A DNA stretch of 64,000 nucleotides from Cherax quadricarinatus (GCF_038502225.1 NC_091300.1:49703463-49767462); one strand, 5' to 3'; positions 1-13,130 are shown, counted from the stretch's first letter. Program-made: numbers and translations. The notes: a model not told the origin generated them from the letters alone.

Positions 1-1797
<1,797 letters not shown>

Positions 1798-2270
1798 TAT
1801 CAAAATGGTATACAATACCGACAGGTTGGTAGATGAGACACATAGGCAACTTTATTCCGAAACGTTTCCCCTACACAGTAGGCTTCTTCAGTCGAGTACA
1901 GAAAGTAGGCAGGAGCAGTAGAGATGTGAAGACGATGTAATCAGTCCATCACCCTTGAAGTCGTAGATTTGAGGTTGCCAGTCCCTCAGCCTGGAGAAGT
2001 TCTGTTCCAAAGTCTGGAACTAAATGAAGATCAAGCGACAGTGTTAAGACTTAAATACTGTCGGAAGGATAGGTGTGGAGTACTAGTAGTGAGAATGTAG
2101 CCACTGGGAGGTCATGTCCCTCTCAGATCAAACAATTCTCACTTGAAAAAGTTGTCCAAGGTGTTTTCTCTTCTGTACTAAGATGCCATTGTGTTGCAGT
2201 GTCTTACAGAGGGATTATCAAATGGTATACAATACCGACAGGTTGGTAGATAAGACACATAGGCAACATT
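1798..2270 (-). mobile_element. Penelope-like element terminal sequence, family 2
   Basis: Matches the plus-strand copies at 17071-17260 and 19130-19520 in reverse. It carries the terminal motif (minus strand TGTCGGTATTGTATACC) at about 1803-1826. A hammerhead-like block lies at 1862-1894 (minus strand CTGAAGA, hairpin GCCTAC/GTAGG, GAAACG) and a GTGTC triplet at about 1836-1840. A second copy of the terminal motif appears at 2213-2240, so two termini lie about 420 bp apart in the same orientation. No coding sequence was recognised here. Confidence 0.7.
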
Positions 2271-2279
2271 TAGGCAACT

Positions 2280-3725
2280 CCCGTGGGTGTTGACACCTAG
2301 TTCATCTACGTAATAGACAGTGAGCGTACTCTGTGTGAGAGTCAGAGACAACAGGGAAGGGTCTATGTTACAGTAGTAGTGCACGGTTGGTCTGGACTGA
2401 AGGTCTTACGAATGCGGGACAGGGACAGCGAGTCATTAACGTTTGAGGAGGAAGGAGTGGAAGGGGAAGCAGAGGGGGAAGTAGACTCATCAGGAGCAGG
2501 AGCACTTGGTCATGCGATCTAGATATTGCTTTCTCCAGTGCGGCTTTGGCCTAGCTAATCATTGTCCACGAACTTCATGTAGTCATGATGCGCTTCCTTG
2601 GTCGTCCAAGTAGCAGTCTCCTTCACTTCATATTTGTTGCTAGGGAGGTTATGACCCGATGAGTCAGTTGTCTTCTTAAGGTTCTTGTAAACACGCTGAA
2701 ATACTAACCTGGGGGTTACGCATCTTGACTTCGCTAAAATCGTCTGCTTAGTGGTGAGGCAGTGGTGGTGAGTTCAAGATTTCACATGACAAATGGTTGT
2801 TTTACCCATGTAATGTGATATGTGGACACTAGCCAACTGACTTATTATAGGAAGAGTTCAAGGTGCACTGAACCTCTAGAATTACCTTAACTCACATAAT
2901 GCATACAAGGTTGATTGTGGCACATAAGATGTCAGGTATTTTACGGTTGGTGAGCTCGGCAAGGCCAAAGTGAATTTGGGATATCTAGTGGATTTATGGC
3001 GAGCCTCGAGAGAAGCTTCCGGTACTTGACTGAATGGTTTGCTTAGTCCTCTGTGCTCAGTGCTCAAGAATACAAAAAAGAAACTTAGAAGCACAAGAAA
3101 CACTGTGAAAGCCAGTGGCGACCTTGGTACTTTGAGTGATGATGAAAACACATACGTTAGGTTACAGCTCGGTAACTTGAAGATTATATAACTGAACAAA
3201 ATACTAGACAGGTAAACACCTACCCATACAACTCCTCGTTAAATGTTAAGTTTCAGATTGTTTTTAAGATTCATATTAGAGAATTGTTTATTAGAGCTAG
3301 AGTAAGAAAATGGCATTTGTGAAGCAGTGTATTTCACGGACGGCGTCATGATGTTGGTAAAGGACTTTTAACTCCTATATCAAACCTAATAGGATTACCT
3401 CCCATTTCCGACGCACTGTGTGACCACTACGTGTTTAGCGCTTTCCGCTCAATGTAACAACAAAATTTAAAACTACATCGAATTAGATTTTTCGAGAACG
3501 TCTTTAGGATGGATATAATCACTTTCATGACAGAAAGTGTGTAGCGCGTATATCACGGGAAGGAGCATTCTGAACACAACCGAAAGTTTCCAGGTTCGAT
3601 TCGTAGGCACAGTTATTAATATGGGAAAGTTTCCCCTAAACACTTGCAATCTCTTTTTAATTTGCCCTCACGAGGGTTAATGTGTTACTTGCCAGAAAAT
3701 ACTGAATAATGAAAGTATAACCACT
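2280..3725. other. Unassigned stretch
   Basis: No convincing gene. A 105-codon minus-strand frame at 2882-3199 shows no recognisable domain and ordinary composition; I do not call it. Only 2400-2702 (next entry) looks like decayed coding sequence. Confidence 0.5.
2400..2702 (-). pseudogene. Decayed coding remnant beside a PLE end, family unknown
   Basis: The minus strand reads through FQRVYKNLKKTTDSSG, ATWTTKEAHHDYMKFVDND, a stop, then LGQSRTGESNI and a further stop before a Pro/Ser/Ala-rich segment. It lies upstream (minus sense) of the family 2 PLE terminus and may be the N-terminal coding part of that element. That link rests on position only. I do not recognise the domain. Confidence 0.35.
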
Positions 3726-3726
3726 T

Positions 3727-3783
3727 GGAAAAGGCCCGGGCCGGAAGAATACCGGCGAATCTTTAATAATAATAATAATAATA
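3727..3783 (+). repeat. SINE A tail with (AAT)n
   Basis: The sequence AAGGCCCGGGCCGG, then AGAATACCGGCGAATC, then (AAT)n matches the 3' end of the repeats at 31714-31912 and 36756-37102. Only about the last 50 bp of the repeat is present. Confidence 0.7.
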
Positions 3784-3889
3784 GAAAACTGTCTGCTCAT
3801 CTAAGGAACAAGCATACTGATTTTATCAAGAAAAAGGAAGAGATATAGAAGGGTTCTAGAAGTGACAGTACTGGTCACTTTAGTAGGCG

Positions 3890-5190
3890 GACAGGAAGGT
3901 ATTCCGGGAATCAGTGCCCCCGCGGCCAGGTTCGTGACTAGGCCTCCCAGTGGATCAGGGCCTGATCAACTAGGCTATTACTGATGGTCGCATGGAATCC
4001 AACGTACGAACTTCAGCCCAGCTGATCTGGCATTGACTTTAGGTATCTGTCGAGCTCCCTCTTGAAGACAACTAGGGGTCTATTAGTAATTCCCCTTATG
4101 GATGGTGGGAGGCTGTAGAACAGTCTTGGGCCCCTGACACTTATTGTGTTTTCTCTTAGTATACTAATTGTGCCCCTACTTTTCATTGGGGTACGTTGCA
4201 TCGCCTGCCAAGTCTTTTGCCTTCGTAGGGAGTGATTTCTGTGTACAGATTAAGGACGAGTCCCTCTAGGATTTTCCAGGGGTAGATTATGACATATCTC
4301 TCTCTCCTGCACTCCAGTGAGTACAAGTTAAGTGCTTCCAAGCGTTCCCAGTAGTTAAGGCTTTTGACGGAACTTATACGTGCAGTAAAGTTTCTCTGTA
4401 CATTCTCTAGATCTGCAATTTCACCTGACTTGAATGGAGATGTTAATGTACATGAGTAATCCTGCCCAGAGAGAACAAGTGATTTAAAAAGGATCATCAT
4501 TAACTTGGTATCTCTTGTTTTGAATTTTCTCATTATCTGTCCTATCATTTTCCTCACAGATGTGATATTGGCACTGCTGTGATCCTTGAAGGTGAGATCA
4601 TCAGACATTACCACTCCCAGGTCCTTCACGTTACTTTTCTGATCTGTTGTGTGATTAGAGTTTGTAGTATACTCAGTTCTAACTATTATTTCATCCAGTT
4701 TTCCATAACGGAGTAGTTGGAATTTGTCTTTATTGAACATTATATTGTTCTCGGTTGCCATTGAAAAACTTGGTTTATATCTTCTTGGAGATTTACCGTG
4801 TCCTCAATGGATGACACTCTCATGCAGATCCTAATATCGTCTGCGGAGGATGATATGGTGCTATGGTTTACATCTCTGTCTGTCTCCGATATGAGGATGA
4901 GGAACAGGATAGGGGCGAGTACTGTGCCTTGTGGAACAGAGCTCTTCACTATGGCAGCTTCCGATTTAACAATGTTTACCATTGCTCTCTGTGTTCGATT
5001 GGTTAGAAAATTGAAGATCCATCTGCCCACTTTGCCATTTATCCCTTTAGCACGCATTTTGTATATTATTACATCACGATCGCACTTGTCAAAGGCTTTT
5101 GCAAAATCTGTGTATATTACATCTGTATCCTGTTTATTTTCCTCTGTATCCAAGACCATATCGTTTTGGTGCAGTAGTTTCGAGAGGCAT
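3890..5190 (-). pseudogene. Non-LTR retrotransposon RT remnant, family A
   Basis: Reverse transcriptase remnant on the minus strand in at least three pieces. 5219-4740 holds YTDFAKAFDKCD (RT motif A), SVPQGTVLAPILF and the metal-binding box degraded to SADD. 4761-4183 holds KDLGVV and the C-terminal LNYWERLEALNLYSLECRRER region. 4201-4013 holds the tail with RGPRLFYSLPPSIRG. The order is right, but frames and stops break it, so it is dead. The 3' end near 3893 matches, inverted, the 3' end of the family A copy at 45490-48120 (GGGCCTGATCAAC-type sequence). No ORF1 or endonuclease is left. CR1/Jockey-group affinity is inferred from motif style. Confidence 0.85.
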
Positions 5191-5224
5191 ATAATTGGGA
5201 CAGCGATGAAAAAAGACATTTTTG

Positions 5225-6295
5225 GGGGAAATTAATGGTCATTTGAAAAATACATGACGATGACATGACAGATAAATGATTTTGTAATAGGTATGACTAC
5301 TCTTTGTTTTTATAAGCATTGCTACACACTTTGGCATAGAATCGACCACTGTTGAACACATTTTGGCAAGTTCTTCGTCGTGGTACCAGATCCTAATAAC
5401 AGCAATAATTAGCTTCTCCACAGTTGAACAGTCCTGTGTTTGGTTTTTGCCCAAAGATTCTCAACTGGGTTAAGGTCAGGAGAGTTTCCAGGTCAATTTA
5501 GAATGCTTAGCCCACTCTCTTCGAAGAATATCAGTATTTTCCTGGAAGCATGGCATGGAGGAAGGTCCAGCTGTAAAATGCCTTCTCCATCAGGAAAGTC
5601 TTTATCCACAATGGGAAGCAAATGAGTTGCCATGATTGCCTTGTATTTGTCACAGTTCATTGTTCCCTCAACAATAACAAGCAGTCCTGAGCCTTTATCA
5701 GTAAAACTACCCAAAAAATCTTATGTTGGTGTTTTGTCGCTTACTGGGGGTGTCCATTTCAAAGAAGTTCACCTCCGCTCCGTCTCACTACTACTGATCT
5801 GTATCCATATACTTCAAAATGCACCTCATCTGAAAATACAACTTCTCCATTCTTCTATCGTCTCTCCCCACCGCAGCCATTTTTTCTTCATAGCAGTAGT
5901 CAATAACTGTTTCTTTACCAGCTTTTTGGTAGTTTTACCAACTTCAAGGAGCCTTCAACGAGCAGTTGAAGAATCAGCATTTCACCACATGAGGCCAAAT
6001 CTCTCTGTAGATCTTTGCTGGTTTTCTTGGGATCCTTCACACTATTTCTTATGATAACCTTGCCATCTTGAGATGTTGTCTTGCGCTTTCTTTAACATCT
6101 TCCTAGACGCAACGCTCCACAAACTCCATTTAGTTTAATATGTCAAATATGCACCCCATACCCATCCTGAGTCGTCAGTTCTCTTCAGAATCTGACCAAC
6201 AGATGATTTTGGTAAGCTCAAATTTTCGGCCATTTGTTTGATACCCAAATCAACATGTTTTCTAAGAGCTACAATATTTGCATGCTTCGTAGGTA
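5225..6295 (-). pseudogene. Tc1-like DNA transposase, decayed
   Basis: Minus-strand remnant of a Tc1/mariner-type cut-and-paste transposase. The helix-turn-helix part is at about 6290-6170 (ALRKHVDLGIKQMAENLSLP then KSSVGQILKRTDDSG). After frameshifts and stops comes the catalytic half at 5714-5400. It has GTMNCDKYKAIM, then QLDLPPCHASR (in place of the usual QDNAPCH, second Asp retained), then NSPDLNPVENLW with the third acidic residue. Terminal inverted repeats were not found. It sits between two non-LTR remnants. The many stops rule out activity. Confidence 0.85.
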
Positions 6296-6632
6296 TAACA
6301 TCCACTATGAATTTCAGCAATAATCGTGAAATGAAGGGGAGAATTTGGTGAAACCACACTGACTCACGGAGCAAGCTTGCAGGAATAGCCTTACAGAACA
6401 ACACCTCAACATTATTAATTAGTGATTCTTTATTGGCAAGAAGCAAGTCAAACAGATTGCTTCCTCTAGTTGGTTCTGTCACAAACTGTTCTAAAAAGCA
6501 ATCCTGAACCGTATCAAGAAAGTCACTAGACTCAATATTTCCTGTCATATTGTTTCAATCAACTTGTCTAAAGTGAAAATCTTACATTAACACAACATTT
6601 TCATATCTAGACGCCTTATGAATTTCGTCTCA
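6296..6632 (-). pseudogene. CR1-like endonuclease fragment, inverted copy
   Basis: The minus-strand frame reads TGNIESSDFLDTVQDCFLEQ, then FVTEPTRGSNLFDLLLANKE, then SLINNVEV, which is the late part of a CR1-type endonuclease. Its 5' portion (6577-6632) is the inverted counterpart of 6694-6745 in the plus-strand element, so two copies of the same endonuclease face away from each other around about 6660. At its other end it runs into the Tc1 remnant. Confidence 0.8.
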
Positions 6633-6639
6633 CAGCAGC

Positions 6640-9565
6640 TTACTACAGGCCTCCAAACCTTGATAGGGAGTGCAGTAAGCTGATATGGGACGAAATTCAT
6701 AAGACATCTAGATATGAAAATGTTGTGTTAATGGGAGATTTTAACTTTAAACAAACTGATTGGAATAATGTGACAGGAAATTTGAGTCTAGTGACTTTCT
6801 TGATACGGTTCAGGATTGCTTTTTAAAACAGTTTGTAAAAGAACCAACTAGAGGGTCAGGTAGGTGGTGTTGGTTGCCAATATGATGTATTTCAGAGCAT
6901 AATTCTAGCTGCCCAGGCAACTTTTGTTCCGAGTACGGAAATTAGATCAAACAAAAATTAACCTAAATGGATAAACAATAGCTTTAAACATCTCATTGAT
7001 CAAAAGAGAGGCATATATAGGCGAATCAAAAGAGGAGAAGGGCAGTTAAGAAATCAATATATTTAGTTAAAGAGAAATATAAAAAAGGAATAAGAAAAAC
7101 GAAAAGGGATTATGAGGCTAATGTCGCAAGAGATTCAAAGACTAACCCAAAAGGGTTCTTTCAGGTATACAGAAGTAAGATTAGGGACAAGATAGGCCCA
7201 CTTAAGAGTAACTCAGGTCAGATCACTGAGAGTGATAAGGATATGTGTGAACTTTTCAACACTTACTTCCTCTAAGTTTTTACTCGGGAAGATGCTAGCG
7301 ACATTTCAGAAATAATAAATTGTGTAGAACAGGATGATAATATACTATGCATGATTGGGTTAACTAGTGATATGGTCCTCGGACAAATAGAGAAATTAAA
7401 ACCTAAAAAATCCCCAGGCTCTGATGAATTGTTTGCAAGGGTTTTAAAGGAAAGCAAAGAGGAACTTATCAAACCTTTGGCTAATCTTTTCAATATCACT
7501 ACAAACTGGCATAGTGCCAGATAAGTAGAAAATGGCAAAAGTGATACCTATTTACAAGGCAGGTGACAGGTCCTTAGCTTCGAACTATAGACCAATAAGC
7601 CTTACCTCCATAGTGAGAAAATTTATGGAATCAATAATTGCCGAGGCATTTCGTAGAACTCTTAATAGGCATGAATTAATCAACGAATCTCAGCATGGTT
7701 TTACAAAGGGGCGTTCTATCCCTACCACGGGTGGGGATAGAACCCGCGATCAGAAAGTCTCAAAACTCCGGACCGTCACGTTAGCCACTGGACCAGCTAG
7801 CCACAATAAGATTCGTCCAACTAGGTATATTTCTACACCATAGGAAGGTTAGCACAGGCACCACTATGACCACAAATGCAAGTTTTTACAGACATATCTC
7901 CAGCTAGCGTGGCTGTGACGAACTCTAGCTCAAGTCCCCTCAAAGACGTCAACATGACTTGCGAAATCGTAATGACACGATTGCAAACAAACCATACCAC
8001 GGGTGTGGATAGAACCCGCGATCAGAGAGTCTCAAAACTCCAGACCGTCGCGTTAGCCACTGGACCAGCTAGCCACAAAAAGATTCGTCCAACTAGGTAT
8101 ATTTCTATCCCCGCCCGTGGTATGGTTTGTTTCAATCGTGTCATTACGATTTCGAGAGTCATGTTGGCGGCTTTGAGGGGACTTGAGCTAGAGTTCGTCA
8201 CGGCCGCGCTAGCTGGAGATTCGTCTGTAAAAACTTGCATTTGTGGTCACAGTGGTGCCTATGCTAACCTTCCTATGGTGTAGAAATATACCTAGTTGGA
8301 CGAACCTTATTGTAGCTAGCTGGTCCAGTGGCTAATGCGACGGTCTGGAGTTTTGAGACTCTCTGATCGTGGGTTCTCTCCCCGCCCGCAATCGTGTCAT
8401 TACGATTTCGTGAGTCATGATATTGTGTATATGGACTTCAGTACAACTTTTGATAGAGTCACACATCAGAAACTTGAGGAAAATTAATGTGCACGGAATA
8501 GGAGAAAGAATTTTTTTTCTTGTCTAGAGGCATGGTTGATAAATAGGCAGCAGAGAGTTTGCATAAATGGGGAGAAATCAGAGTGGGGAAACGTCACGAG
8601 CGGTGTTTCATAGGGGTCAGTGTTGGGCCCCCTGCTGTTCACAATCTACATAAACGACATTGATGGGGGCATAAAGAGCGATATAAGAAAGTTTGCCGAT
8701 GACACCAAAATAGGCCTACGAATTCATTCTGACCAGGACATTAGAGCACACCAGGAAGATTTAAATAAACTGATGCAATGGTCGGAAAAGTGGCAGATGC
8801 AGTTTAATATTGACAAATGTGAAGTTCTAAACACTGGACAGAAAAATAACCATGGCACATATAAACTAAATAATGTAGATCTAAATATTACTGTTTGCGA
8901 AAAGTATTTAGGAGTTCTGGTTAGCAGTAATCTGAAACCAAGACAACAGTGCACAACCAAGACAACAGTGCATTAGTGTTCACAATAAAGCAAACGGAAT
9001 ATCTTGGCTTGATATCAAGAAGCATAAATAATAGGAGTCCTCAGGTTGTTCTTCAACTCTATATATCCTTGGTTAGGCCTCATCTAGATTATGCTGCACA
9101 GTTTTGGTCACCGTATTACAGAATGGATATAAATGCTCTGGAAAATATACAAAGGATGATGACAAAGTTGATCCCATATTTCAGAAATCTTTCCTATGAG
9201 GATAGACTGAGGGCTCTGAATCTGCACTCTCTAGAAAGGCGTTGAATTAGGGGGGATAAATAAAGGGGATGTAAATAGCGTGCTAAAAATATCTAGCCAA
9301 AACAGGGCTCGCAGCAATGGTTTTAAGCTGGAAAAATTCAGATTCATGAAGAATATAGGTATGCACTGGTTTGCTAATAGAGTTGTGGATGAGTGGAACA
9401 AACTCCCGAGTACCGTCATAGAAGCTAAAATGTTAGGTTAGATAATTACATGAGTGGGTGTGGGTGGGTGTGAGTTGGATCTGACTAGTTTGTGCTGCTA
9501 TGACGGTCAGATGTTGTTCTCCTTCCTTAAGTGAATATAACCTGACCTGACTAGGCTGTATTAAC
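6640..9565 (+). pseudogene. CR1-like non-LTR retrotransposon, decayed, with inserted repeats
   Basis: Plus-strand remnant. The endonuclease is at 6640-6860 (YYRPPNLDREC, then GDFNFKQTDWN). A linker follows (7000-7500), then RT at 7532-7725 (SLASNYRPISLTSIVRK, HGFTKGRS). The RT is interrupted by tRNA-like repeats (7727-8412) and resumes at 8413 (DIVYMDFSTTFDRVTHQKL). Next come the polymerase boxes at 8600-8720 (GVSxGSVLGPLLFTIYIND and KFADDTKIG) and the C-terminal part to about 9420 (RPHLDYAAQFWSPYYRMDIN). Stops at several points kill it. Known CR1 elements are 5' truncated and end in short repeats, and similar tails occur here (9740-9835, 33040-33065). The RT catalytic FADD is intact. Confidence 0.85.
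7727..8412. repeat. Satellite-like tRNA-related repeat cluster, partly palindromic
   Basis: A unit of about 290 bp with a tRNA-like segment (CTGGTCCAGTGGCTAATGCG, then GATCGTGGGTTCTCTCCC as a degenerate box B). It occurs as a minus-oriented unit (7735-7997), a shorter minus unit (7998-8110) and a plus unit (8111-8395). The plus and minus pieces meet at about 8110 in a palindrome. The cluster interrupts a CR1-like RT. A further plus copy is at 9571-9730. Translated frames over it are not genes. Confidence 0.8.
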
Positions 9566-9570
9566 TTGCT

Positions 9571-9730
9571 TTTGTGGTCATAGTGGTGCCTATGCTAACT
9601 TTCCTATGGTGTAGAAATATACCTAGTTGGACGAATCTTCTTGTGACTAGCTGGTCCAGTGGTTAACGTGACGGTCTGGAGTTTTGAGAGTCTCTGATCG
9701 CGGGTTCTATCCCTGCCCATGGGATGGTTT
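9571..9730 (+). repeat. Copy of the tRNA-related repeat
   Basis: Begins TTGTGGTCATAGTGGTGCC and runs through GGTCCAGTGGTTAACGTGAC to GGGTTCTATCC (9702-9712, near-consensus pol III box B). It matches 8240-8395. It is not a functional tRNA: no clear acceptor or anticodon arms can be drawn. Confidence 0.75.
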
Positions 9731-9739
9731 ATTTTTTAG

Positions 9740-9835
9740 GCTGGGGCATTGGCTTGGGCTGGTGGGAGACTTGGACCTGCTTTGCATGGGCCAGTAGGCC
9801 TGCTGCAGTGTTCCTTCTTTTTATTGTTCTTATGT
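9740..9835 (+). repeat. CR1-like 3' tail
   Basis: TTGGACCTGCTTTGCATGGG, then CCAGTAGGCCTGCTGCAGTG, then TTCCTTC, ending in TTCTTATG-like octamers. The same tail occurs at 15970-16035, 32990-33065 and 55370-55430 and inverted near 53595-53645. Confidence 0.75.
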
Positions 9836-10185
9836 TTACCTATCTGCGAATATAAGTGTTTTTGAGGACTACCCAAGTGTACTGCAAGTGTTGCTAAGTG
9901 TGTTAAGGTAGTGAACAATTCCTTGAAGCCATTTACAATCTGCCTGAGCCACATAAGTGTTGGGAGAGCCACAATTTTGTAAGTGATCTGCAAAGTAAAG
10001 CGTGGTGGTGGTTCCAGAGCAGGTAGGGCTCAGGCGATGCTGTCACGTGTCACCCAAGAAAGATAATAAAGTCAAACAATCGTGTGACCAGTGAGAGAAA
10101 TACAGGAATAGGTACATATTATATAACGAGAAGAAATTGGGAGGATCTACGCCAGGACGTCACATCGAGCTGATTAATTCTACAG
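9836..10185. other. Unassigned stretch
   Basis: I see no gene or named repeat here. Short frames have no recognisable motifs. Confidence 0.5.
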
Positions 10186-10978
10186 GCCTGGGCAGCTGCA
10201 TTGCAAGTTCTGTAATCACCTGGCGCATAGTTGTTTGGGGGCCTCAATCTATCCTCTGGGAAGATTTCTGATACATGGGATCATTTTTTGTCATCCTCCC
10301 TCTGTACTTTTTCCCAGAGCTTTTTACATCCATTCTGAAACGTGACCAGAACTGAGCAGCATAGTCTAAATGAGGCCTAACCAAGGATATATAGAGTTGA
10401 AGAACAACCTGAGGACTTCTATTATTTATGCTTCATGATATGAAGCCAAGAAATCTGTTAGCTTTATTGTGAACACTAATTCACTGTTGTCTTGGTTTTA
10501 GATTACTGCTAACCAGAACTCCTAAATCCTTTTCAATGAGTAGTATTAAGAGCTACATTATTTAGTTTATATGTGACATGGTTATTTAACTGTCCAACAT
10601 TAAGTACTTTGCATTTGCTAATATTAAATTGCATTTGCCACTTCTCACCATTGCATCAGTCTATTCAAATAATCCTGGAGTGCTCTAGTGCCCTCATTAG
10701 AATGAATTGGACGGCCTATTTTGGTGTCATCAGCAAATTTGCTTATGTCGCCATTTATTCCCTCATCTATGTCGTTTAAGTAAATTGTGAACAACAACGG
10801 GCCCAACACTGATCCCTGAGGAACACCGCTTGTGACGTGCCCCATTCTGATTTCTCCCCATTTATGCAAACTCTCTGCATGTCTATTTGTCAGCCATGCC
10901 TCTACCAGGAAAAAATTCTCCTTCCATTCCAGTTGCCTTAAGGTTCCCCAATAGCCTCTGGTGTGGAACTCTATCAAA
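10186..10978 (-). pseudogene. CR1-like RT, 5'-truncated copy
   Basis: The minus-strand frame at 10977-10645 reads WLTNRHAESLHKWGEIR, then SGVPQGSVLGPLLFTIYLND, then SKFADDTKIG, closely like the plus copy at 8560-8720. Downstream (10640-10190) it decays through KNDPMYQKSS to the RPHLDYAAQF region with frameshifts. Its 5' end abuts (AT)n at 10979, inside the RT. 5' truncation is usual for CR1-type elements. Confidence 0.85.
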
Positions 10979-10979
10979 G

Positions 10980-11072
<93 letters not shown>

Positions 11073-11106
11073 TATATAATATATATATATAATATATATA
11101 TATGTA
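10979..11106. repeat. (AT)n microsatellite
   Basis: About 125 bp of AT with a few TT or AA interruptions. It lies between a truncated CR1-like element and the AT-flank repeat. Confidence 0.97.
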
Positions 11107-11300
11107 AATAAACTGGTCAATTATCAAGAACTCATTTAAATTAAGTCCTTTCTAAAATTTTATCTTATACGTTTGAAGATATATTTTTTTATTAATGTTA
11201 ATGTAAAATTTTTAATTTTGATCCAAAAGAAACTTAGAAAACCTACCTAACCTTATTATAGAAGAACAATTTATTTTAGCCTAACCGAACTAAATATATT
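11107..11300 (+). repeat. AT-flank dispersed repeat, copy 1
   Basis: Begins just after (AT)n. It includes AACTCATTTAAATTAAGTCC, TTATACGTTTGAAGATATAT and CCTAACCTTATTATAG. It aligns along its whole length with 24403-24600, which also follows an (AT)n tract in the same orientation. Confidence 0.8.
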
Positions 11301-11466
11301 TTAGATTTGTTTACAATAATTTAAAACTAAATAAACATAGTGATATATATTTTTTCGTCAGGTTCAGAATGAGTTTTGTGAAATTATTGCATACACAATT
11401 TCATTTGTCCATATGAGCAAGATGAGCGTTTCTATTTGCCAAGATCAAGTTCTGCCTTTATTTGAC

Positions 11467-11661
<195 letters not shown>

Positions 11662-11662
11662 G

Positions 11663-11725
11663 ATAGATATATGACATATTTATTAGAAAACGTTTCGGTC
11701 CTGGGACCTTGATCACTTATAACCT
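11663..11725 (-). mobile_element. PLE-type end with hammerhead-like hairpin, family 5
   Basis: The minus strand reads GTGATCA, then A, hairpin GGTCC/GGACC, GAAACG, and an ATGTC triplet about 15 bases later. The order matches the other PLE ends in this window, but the first core box is degenerate. There is no coding sequence. Confidence 0.5.
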
Positions 11726-11759
11726 ACAGAACGAACGATTGCTCAGGATAGCTTCTTCC

Positions 11760-12000
11760 TCCTCATCCCAAATGGGATGAGTGAGGAAAAGAAGGGACAG
11801 ACGAAGAATAGCGCTGGATAGGAGTGTTCTTAGTCGTAGAAATAGAGCCAGGCTTAACCCAGCAGCGAAGGCGATCGTGGGGCAGATATTGAGAAGAGAA
11901 ATTCAGGCTCTTCTATTGGGACTCGGTGGGGTGAACGGGGAGGACGGAACAGGCGAAGATTAGCGCTGGAGAGGGTGTAGGAATTGAGCTATGTCTTACC
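11760..12000 (+). repeat. Dispersed repeat, copy 1
   Basis: AATGGGATGAGTGAGG, then GAAGGGACAGACGAAGAAT, then TAGGAGTGTTCTTAGTCG are shared with 13265-13345. I do not recognise the repeat. It lies downstream of a PLE end in both places. Confidence 0.55.
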
Positions 12001-12094
12001 TTAAACCTAACCGAAACTGGTCAGAGAATGGTACCTGTCAGAAAGGTACCTGTCACAGAATCAAGGTTATTTGTAAATGGGTTAGGAGCAGGAT

Positions 12095-13130
12095 CATGCA
12101 AGGAGTAGAAAGGTTGTGTTGGTTTGTGGGTCTGCGAATGTCTTCGTCAGGGAGAGGTCCAGTAGTCGTGTCGTGTCTCAGTTTGTCTATCTGTCTGTCA
12201 CTGAGTGTCTTCCAGTACAGATTCAGCCAGGGATGTCTAATTGGGTATGGAGACTCGCTTGTGGCGAAGTCTTCCCATCTGACATCGAGCACCCAGCGCA
12301 GCGCCTTGTTCTGACAATCTGCAGTTTAAGTAAGTTCGTTTTAGCTGCAAGAGAGAGGCTGAGGAGAGTAAGTTATCAGAGGACGTATTGAGGATTTGTA
12401 TAGGTGTAGTTTGGTGCGTTGGGAGGCATGTTTCAGCTTGTAGAGGCCCGCAAGGCCTACTAGCTAATGGAGGATCACGTTTCCTGTAGTTAAAATATGT
12501 AATGCTAGATTTAGCTGCATTGGTTTTGATCCTCCATTTTTGTTCCCCAGATGGCTATCCTGTCGACCTCATTTGTGTTTTGTTGTGTTTTATCTATATT
12601 GGCGTGAGTGATAAGTTGTGTAATGAAATAAAGTTGGTAGAATTACCCAATATTAAAGAAAAGGATTGATAAAGCCCCTGGAACGAAAACTTTTACTTGT
12701 CACATTATTCACTTGTGTCCTTTACTTTACAAGTTTTTAATGTCTGCAAGGCTGTGTGATGGGTTGTGGTATACGGTGTTGAAATGTCGTTGTGTAAAAA
12801 ATGTAGAGGGTGGCGAAGGACAGACCCAGCTTTAGTGTGAAGTGCGAGTAACGTTGGTTTGATTCTCTAGTGCGGCCGTCTAGGAAGTTGCGAGGAGTTT
12901 ACGGTAGTGAGAGGCAGGTTAAAGTTAGTGCAAAGTTTGTGTTTGAGCCCTTCATCCAGACAATTAAAAACCTTTTCAACGTCTTTGCGACCAGAGCTTC
13001 CTTTTCTTTTTTTGTGTTTATGTGGATGTAGTTGAGAATGATTTTTGGCATCCTGTGGGATCTGTGAGTTCTGAAGCCTTGACCATCAGTAGTCGGGGAG
13101 AATCCCACGACTCGGTCTCTTCGCACCTAC
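12095..13130 (-). pseudogene. Jockey-like RT remnant, minus strand
   Basis: Shares long stretches with the better copy at 17673-18906 (GTTGTGTTGGTTTGTGGGTC, ATGGCTATCCTGTCGACC, and the region over the YADD box). It carries more frameshifts and lost bases and is interrupted at 12619-12738 by a miniature PLE insert. Only by alignment to the second copy can it be called a Jockey-like RT. Confidence 0.7.
12619..12738 (+). mobile_element. Miniature PLE insert in the Jockey-like remnant
   Basis: About 120 bp absent from the corresponding place in the copy at about 18310. It starts with an inverted terminus (AAAGTTGGTAGAATTACCC, cf. 54214-54240). It then has TTGATAAAGCCCCTGG, GAAAAC and ACTTGTGTCCTTTACTTTAC (cf. 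the inverted form at 54053-54075). A TAATG or AATG duplicate flanks it (about 12615-12619 and 12734-12738). It is like half of the palindromic insert at 54053-54222. Confidence 0.55.

Noticed and set aside
2882..3199. A 105-codon minus-strand ORF with a hydrophobic N terminus
   Set aside because: No recognisable domain, no support from a second copy, and its length is near chance for the region.
9640..9730. A tRNA gene in the GGTCCAGTGG repeat
   Set aside because: Same repeat as 7727-8412. Box B is degenerate and no cloverleaf is evident.
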